From Flavobacterium sp. IMCC34852 (GTDB lineage Bacteria > Bacteroidota > Bacteroidia > Flavobacteriales > Flavobacteriaceae): DNA of 64,000 bases. How positions within the stretch are numbered: position 1 is the stretch's first letter; each line of letters begins with the position of its first letter. The translations under genes and the position numbers were made by a program. Under the pieces are notes generated by a model that did no database searches, had not been told where the DNA came from, and saw only the letters and a list, made by a program, of their open reading frames with translations. Positions 51,935 through 60,253 of this stretch are shown here, piece by piece. The DNA is taken from NCBI RefSeq assembly GCF_030643905.1, contig NZ_CP121446.1, forward strand, positions 2,643,501-2,707,500, in the 5' to 3' direction.

Positions 51935-53023
51935 ATGTCGAAAAACGAATTAAGGAAAGATAAAACCTGTCTTAACTGCAGACACGTTGTTGAAAACCGA
52001 TACTGTCCGAATTGTGGTCAGGAAAATACCGATAGCCGCAAAACTTTTGTCCAGTTATTTGTTCATTTTTTTGAAGACTTAACCCATTATGAAAATTCGT
52101 TTTGGAAAACCATTCGAAACTTAATTTTTAAACCTTCGGCGTTAACTAAAGAATACCTTTCCGGGAAGCGAATGTCTTATTTGGCGCCTATTCGACTTTA
52201 TATTTTTATCAGTTTTGTTACTTTCTTTTTGATTCCGATTATACAAGACAGCCCTAATGACGAAATGGTTGAAGTCGATCAAACCGCCGCTAAAGAAACA
52301 GTTGTAACTTCGGACACCCTTACAATCGCGCAAGACAATCTCAAAAAAAAGAAGTGGATAGCCGATATGGAAAAAAAAGGGTATATCGATAAGAAAGCTG
52401 CTGATTCGTTGCAAAAAGGAGTGGTTCAGAGAGAAGAAAGTGATGACGCCAGCGATTATATGAATTTTGGTTATCGTTCGGTGGAACACTTGGACTCGAT
52501 TCAAAAATTTGGCAAAGCCGATGAAAAACTATCTGATTGGGAGTATTGGATTAATAAAAAAATCTTATTGGTCAAAAAAGGGAAAACCAAAAAAGAAATT
52601 AATGAAAAATTGATGGAATCCTTTTTCCGAAATATCCCTAAAGCTTTATTCATTTATATGCCGTTGTTTGCCTTCGTTCTATGGTTGTTTGAAAGCAAAA
52701 AGCGATGGTATTACTTTGACCACGGCATTTTTACCTTGCATTATTTTTCGTTTTTATTATTGGCTTCGTTGATTCTTGAACTGTTCAATTTCTTTTTTGA
52801 ATGTTTTAACCAATATAGAATTGTGAACATTATTAGTTACATCGTTGAATCGGTCATTATTATCTATAGCCTTTATTACTTTTTCCCGGCACATCATCGA
52901 TTTTATGAACAAAGTAGATTTAAAACCATAATCAAGGGTATCTTTATCTTTTTTATTAACATGATCATCCTAACCTTTATCATAATCGGTCTTTTCTTCT
53001 TTTCATTTATTAACATTCATTAA
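51935..53023 (+). CDS. DUF3667 membrane protein with zinc ribbon
   Basis: The 362-residue protein begins at ATG 51935; the open frame extends back to a TTG at 51875 with no support. It opens with a zinc-ribbon motif CLNCRHVVENRYCPNCGQ. A DUF3667 region follows (FEDLTHYENSFWKTIRNLI, KPSALTKEYLSGKRMSYL), then membrane helices near 83-105 and several in the last 140 residues, with a charged coiled region between. DUF3667 function is unknown. It lies two bases upstream of the M28 peptidase gene, so they may be co-transcribed. Confidence 0.88.
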   Translation: MSKNELRKDKTCLNCRHVVENRYCPNCGQENTDSRKTFVQLFVHFFEDLTHYENSFWKTIRNLIFKPSALTKEYLSGKRMSYLAPIRLYIFISFVTFFLIPIIQDSPNDEMVEVDQTAAKETVVTSDTLTIAQDNLKKKKWIADMEKKGYIDKKAADSLQKGVVQREESDDASDYMNFGYRSVEHLDSIQKFGKADEKLSDWEYWINKKILLVKKGKTKKEINEKLMESFFRNIPKALFIYMPLFAFVLWLFESKKRWYYFDHGIFTLHYFSFLLLASLILELFNFFFECFNQYRIVNIISYIVESVIIIYSLYYFFPAHHRFYEQSRFKTIIKGIFIFFINMIILTFIIIGLFFFSFINIH

Positions 53024-53025
53024 TT

Positions 53026-54060
53026 ATGTATAAAAAAACATTTCTTTTCATAGCGCTAATGGCTTTGTCAACGAGTTGCAACGCCCAAAAATCAGACACT
53101 AAAAAATCGGCTACACCGGCAAAAATCAGCACTTATCTTAACAGTATTTCTATCGAAAGTTTGCGCACGAACCTAACTTATATTGCTTCAGACGAAATGG
53201 AAGGACGTGAAACCGGGAGCGAAGGACAAAAAAAAGCAGGTAAGTTCATAATTGATTTTTACCAAAAAAACGGTATTGCTTTTCCTAAAGGCGCCAAAGA
53301 TTATTACCAACCCGTTCCGGCCGCATTTTTAAATGCCAAAAGAAATGAAAACCTTCCCGATTCCGAGAACATTTGGGCCTATATTGAAGGTTCGGAAAAG
53401 CCGAATGAAATAGTGGTAATCTCTGCGCATTACGATCACGTTGGCGTTAAAAACGGACAGGTTTACAACGGTGCCGATGATGACGGTTCAGGAACAGTAG
53501 CTTTGATGGAAATGGCTCTGGCCTTTCAAAAAGCCAAGAATGAAGGTCACGGACCAAAGCGTTCTATCCTAATTTTGCACGTAACGGGTGAAGAACACGG
53601 TTTACACGGTTCGCGCTATTATTCTGAAAATCCTTTATTTCCTTTAAAAAATACGGTAGCCGATGTCAATATCGACATGATTGGTCGCCGCGATGATTTC
53701 CACAAAGACAGCAATAATTATGTTTATGTCATTGGTTCGGATTATTTATCCACTGACCTGTACAACATTTGCGAAAGCGTAAACAAAGAATATACTAAAC
53801 TCGACCTCGATTACAAATACAACGATAAAAATGACCCTAACCGTTTTTATTATCGCTCTGACCATTACAACTTTGCCAAGCACGGCATTCCGTCAGTATT
53901 TTTATTTAATGGTACGCATGCCGATTACCACAAACCCGGTGATGATGTTAGTAAAATAGAATTTGATTCGCTAACCAAACGCACCCAATATGCTTTTGCC
54001 ATCGCTTGGGAAATTGCCAATAGAAATAAGAAGTTAAAGGTTGATAAAAAGGATAAATAA
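53026..54060 (+). CDS. M28-family metallopeptidase lipoprotein
   Basis: The 344-residue protein has a lipoprotein signal ending LSTSC (Cys18). Zn2+ ligands and catalytic residues appear in order: VISAHYDHVG, GADDDGSGTVALMEMA, GEEHGLHGS, VNIDMIGR and HADYHKPGDD, as in aminopeptidase and glutaminyl-cyclase-like M28 enzymes. It is probably an outer-membrane-anchored exopeptidase used in peptide scavenging. The following small lipoprotein gene starts three bases after its stop. The length is normal for the family. Confidence 0.93.
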   Translation: MYKKTFLFIALMALSTSCNAQKSDTKKSATPAKISTYLNSISIESLRTNLTYIASDEMEGRETGSEGQKKAGKFIIDFYQKNGIAFPKGAKDYYQPVPAAFLNAKRNENLPDSENIWAYIEGSEKPNEIVVISAHYDHVGVKNGQVYNGADDDGSGTVALMEMALAFQKAKNEGHGPKRSILILHVTGEEHGLHGSRYYSENPLFPLKNTVADVNIDMIGRRDDFHKDSNNYVYVIGSDYLSTDLYNICESVNKEYTKLDLDYKYNDKNDPNRFYYRSDHYNFAKHGIPSVFLFNGTHADYHKPGDDVSKIEFDSLTKRTQYAFAIAWEIANRNKKLKVDKKDK

Positions 54061-54063
54061 ACT

Positions 54064-54489
54064 GTGAAGAATAGTCTAATCCGACCTTTGTACACTTTTA
54101 TCATTTGTTGTTTTATAATCTCCTGTAGCAAAGAAGACTGTAAAAACACGAACCCCATATTTGATGAGTCTTTACCGGAAAATAATGATTACAAAAAAGA
54201 ATTAGCCATACAATTAAGACTAGCCAATAGTGAGAAACTAACTTATTTTTTAGAAGGATATCAAGAAAAAAACGGCCAACGCTATCTTTATGTTGCGATA
54301 AAAGGAGACAGCCTATGTGCCAAAGGGATTCTCTCTATTCTAAAGGAAGAACCTAAATTGAAAGGCATCATTGAAAATAAAGGTAAAGGATATATTGGTG
54401 CAGAACTCAAAAATCTAAGTTTTAAAATTCATCAGGATTCAAGTAACATCAATTTTATTTTTAAGGATTTAGACAACATAATCGATTAA
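54064..54489 (+). CDS. Small lipoprotein of unknown function
   Basis: The 141-residue protein starts with GTG at 54064, three bases after the M28 peptidase stop. It has a lipoprotein signal ending IISC, then a charged mature part (KEDCKNTNPIFDESLPENND, LRLANSEKLTYFLEGY). No family is recognised. The tail (LKNLSFKIHQDSSNINFIFKDL) looks beta-rich. Co-translation with the peptidase suggests a partner or accessory role, without direct evidence. It ends before a terminator. Confidence 0.75.
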   Translation: MKNSLIRPLYTFIICCFIISCSKEDCKNTNPIFDESLPENNDYKKELAIQLRLANSEKLTYFLEGYQEKNGQRYLYVAIKGDSLCAKGILSILKEEPKLKGIIENKGKGYIGAELKNLSFKIHQDSSNINFIFKDLDNIID

Positions 54490-54503
54490 CTATAGCAACA
54501 AAA

Positions 54504-54527
54504 AAAGCCTCCGTTACCGGAGGCTTT
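54504..54527. terminator. Bidirectional terminator between the lipoprotein and tRNA-His
   Basis: AAAGCCTCCG (54504-54513) pairs perfectly with CGGAGGCTTT (54518-54527) over a TTAC loop. It serves the plus-strand lipoprotein gene and the minus-strand tRNA. Confidence 0.85.
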
Positions 54528-54536
54528 ATCATTTTG

Positions 54537-54611
<75 letters not shown>

Positions 54612-54697
54612 ATTTGTCGCTTACCAAAGCCTTAGCTTCTTTTGCGAGTGCAAATATACTGCAAAAGTTATCTTTTGCAAACATTCTTTTTATTTTT

Positions 54698-55414
54698 TTA
54701 AATCAAATCCGATAAGCTGTTGACAGCCACATACCTTTCCGCAGTAAAACCTTCCGCATAATCTACGCCAATCAATCTGCCAAAGTCTCGAGAGCGATAA
54801 TGGATGCTTTCTAAAAAGTTTTTCGTAGCAATCGGGGTTACCGGTTCATTAGAATTTTCAGAATAAAACTGAGAACTATAGGCCAAAATGGAAGCTTCTT
54901 TTTTAGCAATAAAATCAGTGATATCTACCACAAAATCGGGCTCTATGTTTTTCCATTGAATGTAATGGTAAACCACTTTGGGACGCCATGCTTCTTGAAC
55001 TTGCCCTTCATGAGTAGTCTCAATTTTTCGCAAACCCGATAAAAAACAAGCATCCGAAACCAATTTGCTGCCTTTCCCATGGTCAATGTGTCGATCATCA
55101 ATAGCGTTACAGATGACAATCTCGGGACGGTATTTTCGCAAGCGTTTGATAATTTCCATTTGATGGGCTTCATCATTAACAAAGAAACCATCACGCATGT
55201 CTAGGTTTTCCCGAGTAGTAATCCCGAGAATCTCAGCCGCCAACTTTGATTCCTTATTTCTGATTTCCACCGAACCGCGAGTACCAAGTTCGCCACGAGT
55301 CAAATCGATTATACCAACTTTTTTTCCTAGGGAAACTTCTTTGGCAATGGTACCGCTACAACCCAATTCTACATCATCAGGATGCGCTCCGAAAGCTAAT
55401 ATATCTAGTTTCAT
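54698..55414 (-). CDS. bshB1: Bacillithiol biosynthesis deacetylase BshB1
   Basis: The 238-residue LmbE-fold enzyme deacetylates N-acetylglucosaminyl-malate to glucosaminyl-malate in bacillithiol synthesis. The zinc-binding motif AHPDDVELG is at 11-19, and the distal ligands are in DDRHIDHGKGS. DLTRGELGTRGS and LDMRDGFFV are characteristic of BshB1. The gene is the last of the thioesterase-menF-bshB1 series on the minus strand, 43 bases after menF. bshA and bshC, needed for the complete pathway, are not in this window. Confidence 0.93.
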   Translation of the reverse strand: MKLDILAFGAHPDDVELGCSGTIAKEVSLGKKVGIIDLTRGELGTRGSVEIRNKESKLAAEILGITTRENLDMRDGFFVNDEAHQMEIIKRLRKYRPEIVICNAIDDRHIDHGKGSKLVSDACFLSGLRKIETTHEGQVQEAWRPKVVYHYIQWKNIEPDFVVDITDFIAKKEASILAYSSQFYSENSNEPVTPIATKNFLESIHYRSRDFGRLIGVDYAEGFTAERYVAVNSLSDLI

Positions 55415-55457
55415 ATTTTATATTCGTTATTAATTGCCAAAATTATCAATTATCAAT

Positions 55458-56519
55458 TCACAAAACCTTTCTCATCGTCATCGATTTATTTACCGTTTCG
55501 ATAAATTCATCGACAGGAATACTGTCTTTGGTAATCCCGCAACCTATAAACAACTCTGCTGTATCACCAGTGATTTTCATACAACGCAAATTGACAAATA
55601 AATCGGATTGATCGGTCCGAAATGTAGCCAAATCTACATTCAATTCTCCTAAAAAACCAGAATAATATTCGCGTTCATAATTTTCATTTTTTTGAATAAA
55701 TGCTTTCGCGGCTTCCTTGGGCAAACCACAAACTGCCGAGGTAGGATGCAATGCCAAAATAACATCCTTGATTGCTTTCTTAGATTTGGCGGTAGCCAAA
55801 ATGTCGGTTTTGATGTGCCAAAGATTTCCTGCTCTGAAGGAATACGGACTCGAAAGGGTCATATCACTGACCTTATTTTGCAAACTCATGGTTATAAATT
55901 CTGTAACCAGTCGCTGTTCCTCTGTTTCTTTTTCCGGCCAAATGACTTGCTCTTTATTGGTGGCAATTTGCGTTCCGGCCAAAGCGACAGTTTGCAATGC
56001 TCTTTGATTAATTTTGAGAAACTGCTCGGGCGTAGCACCCATCCACATCCCTATTTTTGGATGAAAAAAACAATATTTAAAAGCTGTAGGATAAAAGGAG
56101 ATTAACTTTTTAAAAACGGTTTCTAAATCGAATTGCCTCAAAAGCACCTCTTCTTTTCGGGATAAAACTACTTTTTCAAAAGCGCCTTTTAGAATCGCAC
56201 CAACACCTCTTTGAACTAAATTTTCAAAAACAATTTTGGCGGTTTCATCCACTTCAGGCAAAATAGTTGGGGCAACCAGATAATCAGTCTGAATCATTTT
56301 TTCGACATAAACATCCGACTCCTTTTGAGGAATAAAAGGAATCAAGTCGCCATCAAAAGGCGCAAAAACAAATCCTTTTGCTGTAAAATCTTCCAGAAAA
56401 TAGAGATGGTCATTCTTTTGAAACAAACCAATCATTTTATCCGAATTGGGTTTCGCATACAATACAAAAGGCAAGTGTTGCTCTTGCTGCGTTTTTACTT
56501 TGAGGAATAAATCGGTCAT
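55458..56519 (-). CDS. menF: Isochorismate synthase
   Basis: The 353-residue chorismate-utilising enzyme converts chorismate to isochorismate for menaquinone synthesis. The catalytic domain shows GATPEQFLKI, TVALAGTQIATN, ETEEQRLVTEFI, LHPTSAVCGLPKEAAKAFI and YSGFLGELNVDLATFRTDQS. The chorismate-binding signature at the C terminus is complete. The start overlaps the thioesterase gene by four bases (ATGA), an arrangement of menaquinone genes in this phylum. It could alternatively be a siderophore isochorismate synthase, but the thioesterase neighbour favours the menaquinone pathway. Confidence 0.92.
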   Translation of the reverse strand: MTDLFLKVKTQQEQHLPFVLYAKPNSDKMIGLFQKNDHLYFLEDFTAKGFVFAPFDGDLIPFIPQKESDVYVEKMIQTDYLVAPTILPEVDETAKIVFENLVQRGVGAILKGAFEKVVLSRKEEVLLRQFDLETVFKKLISFYPTAFKYCFFHPKIGMWMGATPEQFLKINQRALQTVALAGTQIATNKEQVIWPEKETEEQRLVTEFITMSLQNKVSDMTLSSPYSFRAGNLWHIKTDILATAKSKKAIKDVILALHPTSAVCGLPKEAAKAFIQKNENYEREYYSGFLGELNVDLATFRTDQSDLFVNLRCMKITGDTAELFIGCGITKDSIPVDEFIETVNKSMTMRKVL

Positions 56520-56941
56520 GACCGTCTGGGTAAAATCATGTTGGTTAACTTACAAAGCGAAATGAGTTTATCATTTTCATCAGTAATCTTTATCTCCCAA
56601 AGATGAATACTTCTGCCTTGGTGAATAATTCGGGCGGTACAATACACTATACCTTCACGTTTGCTTTTCAAATGATTGGCAGAAATCTCAATCCCACGCA
56701 CTTCTTGTTTATCGGTATTGATAAACATTAACGAAGCCGCACTTCCTACACTTTCCGCTAAAGCTACCGTGGCACCGCCGTGTAATAATCCCATCGGTTG
56801 GTGAACTCTCGAATTGACCGGCATTTTAGCGGTTAAAAAACCATCTCCGGCATCAATGTATTCTATTTCTAGGGTTTGCATCAAAGTATTGTTACACCAT
56901 TCGTTGCATAATTGGAGTACTTTTTCTTTATCAAAGGACAT
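56516..56941 (-). CDS. Hotdog-fold thioesterase, probable DHNA-CoA thioesterase (MenI)
   Basis: The 141-residue protein has a PaaI/MenI-type hotdog fold (HQPMGLLHGGATVALAESVGSAAS, RGIEISANHLKSKREG). The catalytic acid is expected near the ALAES segment. It overlaps menF by four bases, so hydrolysis of 1,4-dihydroxy-2-naphthoyl-CoA in menaquinone synthesis is likely. Other hotdog thioesterases look similar, so this specificity rests on context. It is first of the minus-strand series; no clear TAnnTTTG element is visible upstream. Confidence 0.9.
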   Translation of the reverse strand: MSFDKEKVLQLCNEWCNNTLMQTLEIEYIDAGDGFLTAKMPVNSRVHQPMGLLHGGATVALAESVGSAASLMFINTDKQEVRGIEISANHLKSKREGIVYCTARIIHQGRSIHLWEIKITDENDKLISLCKLTNMILPRRS

Positions 56942-57018
56942 AGCTTTTTTTTAAGGTTATAAAATTACAAAAAAACGAAGTCACTACGGTTACGATTTAA
57001 TTATGATAATAAAATCCT

Positions 57019-57026
57019 TATATTTG
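57019..57026 (+). promoter_or_regulatory. Promoter -7 element for the 512-residue T9SS protein gene
   Basis: TATATTTG matches TAnnTTTG. Transcription would start near 57033, ten bases before ATG 57043. Confidence 0.55.
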
Positions 57027-57042
57027 GTATTCAAACGGTTTG

Positions 57043-58581
57043 ATGATGACTAGATATATTACCTTATTTTTTTTTGGAATTACTATCGGCTTCAGTCAAG
57101 CTCCGGCTATTGATTGGCAAAAAACCATTGGCGGAAGTAATCAAGATCTCGCCTCAATAATTCGAAAAACAACCGATGATGGTTATATCATTGGCGGCAG
57201 GTCAGTTTCCCCTATATCAGGTGATAAAACTCAAAACTTAATTGGGGGTTATGATTATTGGATAGTGAAGACCAATATAAGCGGCAACATTCTTTGGGAA
57301 AAAACAATTGGCGGAATCGGCTTTGATGACATTAAGGACCTCGTCCAAACCAATGATGGTGGCTATTTACTGGCAGGTGATTCTTTTTCCAATATTTCAG
57401 GAGACAAAACCGAAAACTCAAGAGGTTACAATGATTTTTGGATTGTCAAATTAAATTCAAACGGTGTTATAGAATGGCAAAAAACGATTGGCGGCGCACA
57501 ATATGAAATACTAACCGAAGCACAGCAAACCAGCGATGGCGGTTACATTCTTGGTGGCTATTCCAATTCTGATATTTCAGGAGAAAAAACAGAAAACTGT
57601 AGAGGCAATTTTGATTATTGGATAGTCAAATTAAATGCTTCAGGCAACATCGAATGGCAAAAAACATTAGGCGGAAACCAACATGATTGGTTGAATTCTA
57701 TCAAACCAACCAGTTCTGGACATTATATTTTGGCCGGAAAATCATATTCTGGAATATCCGGTGACCGAACCATCAGCAATTCCCCACCCGATTCTTGGAT
57801 TTTAAAATTGGATGCGAACGGAACTATCATTTGGCAAAAGTCACATGATCTCGACGAAACGTCCACCATTATTGAAACCAGTGATGGAAATTACTTAGTG
57901 GCTGGAAGTAGATTTGGCATATATGCACCAAGGACAAACTCATTATCTAATCAATTCTATTCTACAATTTTTAAAATCAACACTGATGGGATTTTGATTT
58001 GGGACCATTCTATCCAACCCGACGGCGGAGATTGTACAGCAACCGATGTTGTTGAAGGTAATGACGGTTATTACTATTCGACCAACAGTCAAAACTCTTC
58101 TTACAATACATGTATTACGAAGATAAACTTTGACGGTCATATGATGTGGAATAAAAATTTCTTAGCAACCGGTGAAGATTATACCTACTCTATTGCTATA
58201 ACTTCCGACAATAGCGTTGTTTGCGCTATAACGACAGCTTCTGATATATTCGGCGACAAAACAGACAATTCAAAAGGACTTAATGATTATTGGATTGTGA
58301 AGTTTAATCCATCAGCCTTAGGAACCAATGAGACCGAAAATTTAAATTTTGTACTCTATCCTAATCCGGTTAATGATTCGTTCTATATCCAAGCCAATTC
58401 CGTTGTCAATGATTGTGATTTTTCTTTTTACAACACTTTAGGGCAAAAAATTATGTCATTTCAAAAAACTATAACCAAAACCAATTCTATTGATTTTCCA
58501 TTTCCAAAAGGAATCTATTTTTTAAAAATCACAAATCCGATAACGAATCAAACCCAAACAATAAAGATTAATAAATCATAG
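57043..58581 (+). CDS. Secreted seven-repeat protein with T9SS type A sorting domain
   Basis: The 512-residue protein has a signal peptide (YITLFFFGITIGFSQ). About seven repeats follow, each opening with a W-x-K motif (WQKTIGG, WEKTIGG, WQKTIGG, WQKTLGG, WQKSHDL, WDHSIQP, WNKNFLA) and closing with DYWIVK-like strands and GD/EKTEN. Seven such blades suggest a beta-propeller. The C terminus is a type A sorting domain (VLYPNPVNDSFYIQ, FYNTLGQKIM, FPKGIYFLKI). ATG 57043 was chosen; 57046 is equally possible. The role is an extracellular or surface protein, ligand unknown. Confidence 0.9.
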   Translation: MMTRYITLFFFGITIGFSQAPAIDWQKTIGGSNQDLASIIRKTTDDGYIIGGRSVSPISGDKTQNLIGGYDYWIVKTNISGNILWEKTIGGIGFDDIKDLVQTNDGGYLLAGDSFSNISGDKTENSRGYNDFWIVKLNSNGVIEWQKTIGGAQYEILTEAQQTSDGGYILGGYSNSDISGEKTENCRGNFDYWIVKLNASGNIEWQKTLGGNQHDWLNSIKPTSSGHYILAGKSYSGISGDRTISNSPPDSWILKLDANGTIIWQKSHDLDETSTIIETSDGNYLVAGSRFGIYAPRTNSLSNQFYSTIFKINTDGILIWDHSIQPDGGDCTATDVVEGNDGYYYSTNSQNSSYNTCITKINFDGHMMWNKNFLATGEDYTYSIAITSDNSVVCAITTASDIFGDKTDNSKGLNDYWIVKFNPSALGTNETENLNFVLYPNPVNDSFYIQANSVVNDCDFSFYNTLGQKIMSFQKTITKTNSIDFPFPKGIYFLKITNPITNQTQTIKINKS

Positions 58582-58636
58582 TAATTATATACTTTTACGT
58601 CAAAATTTACGTTATACCTAAAATCTTTCAACATCC

Positions 58637-60178
58637 ATGCGTCAACTTATTATCCTTTTCATTGTTGGTTTAGCCATTTCCGTAAGCTCTTGTCGTGAAG
58701 ACTTTCAATTTGAACCCAGTACAGGCGATTTGACTTTTTCCAAAGACACGGTTTATTTAGATACGGTTTTTACCAACATTGGTTCGAGTACTTATACTTT
58801 GAAAGTGTATAATAAAAGCGATAAAGACATTAAAATTCCCACCATTCAATTAGGAAGAGGTCAAGATTCCAAATACCGAATAACTGTTGATGGTATGGTA
58901 GGCGAAAACAACCGAATTTTTCACGATGTAGAATTATTGGCCAAAGACAGTATGTATGTTTTTATTGAAGTTACTACCGATGTAGCTTTAGCTAATCCGA
59001 CCGATTTTTTGTACACTGATATTATTGAATTCCGTCATGCTAACGGAGAAGTTCAAGATGTGGACTTAGTCACTTTAATTCAAGATGCGTATTTCTTATA
59101 CCCAAGACGATTTGATGACGGCACGACCGAAACCTTACCCATAGGCGATGACGAAGTGTATGGCTTTTTCCTGGATGAAAATGATCCTGTTAACGGTAAT
59201 GAATATGTTTGGAGCAATGACAAACCTTACGTGGTATATGGCTATGCCGCAGTACCTGATGGCAAAACGCTCAACGTCCAACCCGGCGCAAGAGTTCATT
59301 TTCATGCCGAATCAGGATTGATTGTTGGTAGCGGTGGTTCGTTAAGAGTCAACGGTCAATTATCCACCACAGAAGCGCTGGAAAACGAAGTCATCTTTGA
59401 AGGTGACCGATTGGAACCCGATTTCTCAGACGTTCCGGGACAATGGGGAACAATTTGGTTAACAGACGGAAGTACCAACAATTATATAGAACATTTGACC
59501 CTGAAAAACGCCGTTATTGGTTTATTAATCGACCACAATGACGGTACTACCACGACCATCAAAAACAGTCAAATTTATGATTGTTCGAATATGGGAATTT
59601 ATGCTAAAACCGCTAAAATATATGGCGAAAACTTAGTAATTAACTCTGCCGGACAATATGCTTTAGCGTGTACGCTTGGTGGCAGTTATGAGTTCAAACA
59701 TTGTACATTCAACAACAATTGGTCGAGTTCCCAACAATTGGCGGTAAGAATTGACAATTATTACACCGACAATACAACCAATCAAGAAGTGGCTTTCGAT
59801 TTAGAACAAGCTAATTTTTACAACTGTATCATTTTCGGGTCCAATCAAATTGAATTGTTTTTAGACAAAAGTACAGTTAGCCCGGATACCAATTGGACAG
59901 CACCTATTTTCAGCAAATGCCAAATCAAATTCAACAACTCCAACAATCAGTTTACCAATAATCCTGATTATGCTTTTTTAAACGACACCAATGAAATCAT
60001 TAAAAACGGAACTCCTGATTTCTTAGATATTTATAACAATAAACTGTTTATCGGAGCCGATTCTGATGCCAAAGAATTTGGAGTGGACGTTGGCGTTCCA
60101 AATGATATTTTAGGAAATCTGCGCAATGGTGTGTTTGATTTAGGAGCTTACAATTCGATTGTGTTCCCTGAGGATTAA
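58637..60178 (+). CDS. Lipoprotein with right-handed beta-helix-like domain
   Basis: The 513-residue protein has a lipoprotein signal ending SVSSC (Cys19). A short N-terminal beta-sandwich (FSKDTVYLDTVFTNIGSSTY) is followed by a region from about 190 onward with helix-like turns (QPGARVHFHAESGLIVGSGG, IEHLTLKNAVIGLLIDHND, IYDCSNMGIYAKTAKIYGEN) resembling pectin-lyase-like parallel beta-helices. The first part also recalls DUF1573-like domains. It is probably surface exposed. No catalytic residues are evident, and no function is assigned. The gene is followed by purL with its own promoter. Confidence 0.83.
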   Translation: MRQLIILFIVGLAISVSSCREDFQFEPSTGDLTFSKDTVYLDTVFTNIGSSTYTLKVYNKSDKDIKIPTIQLGRGQDSKYRITVDGMVGENNRIFHDVELLAKDSMYVFIEVTTDVALANPTDFLYTDIIEFRHANGEVQDVDLVTLIQDAYFLYPRRFDDGTTETLPIGDDEVYGFFLDENDPVNGNEYVWSNDKPYVVYGYAAVPDGKTLNVQPGARVHFHAESGLIVGSGGSLRVNGQLSTTEALENEVIFEGDRLEPDFSDVPGQWGTIWLTDGSTNNYIEHLTLKNAVIGLLIDHNDGTTTTIKNSQIYDCSNMGIYAKTAKIYGENLVINSAGQYALACTLGGSYEFKHCTFNNNWSSSQQLAVRIDNYYTDNTTNQEVAFDLEQANFYNCIIFGSNQIELFLDKSTVSPDTNWTAPIFSKCQIKFNNSNNQFTNNPDYAFLNDTNEIIKNGTPDFLDIYNNKLFIGADSDAKEFGVDVGVPNDILGNLRNGVFDLGAYNSIVFPED

Positions 60179-60195
60179 TTTTTTCAAAACTGATT

Positions 60196-60224
60196 TTGGG
60201 TTTCGTTTTTTTACCCTAAATTTG
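60196..60224 (+). promoter_or_regulatory. purL promoter
   Basis: TTG at 60196-60198 and TAAATTTG at 60217-60224 (TAnnTTTG) are separated by 18 bases. Transcription would begin near 60231, 23 bases before the ATG at 60254. Confidence 0.7.
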
Positions 60225-60253
60225 CACCTACAACAACAACTAATAAAAACACA

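Noticed and set aside
55692..56105. 137-residue plus-strand frame
   Set aside because: It is antisense to menF, whose catalytic motifs are intact on the other strand.
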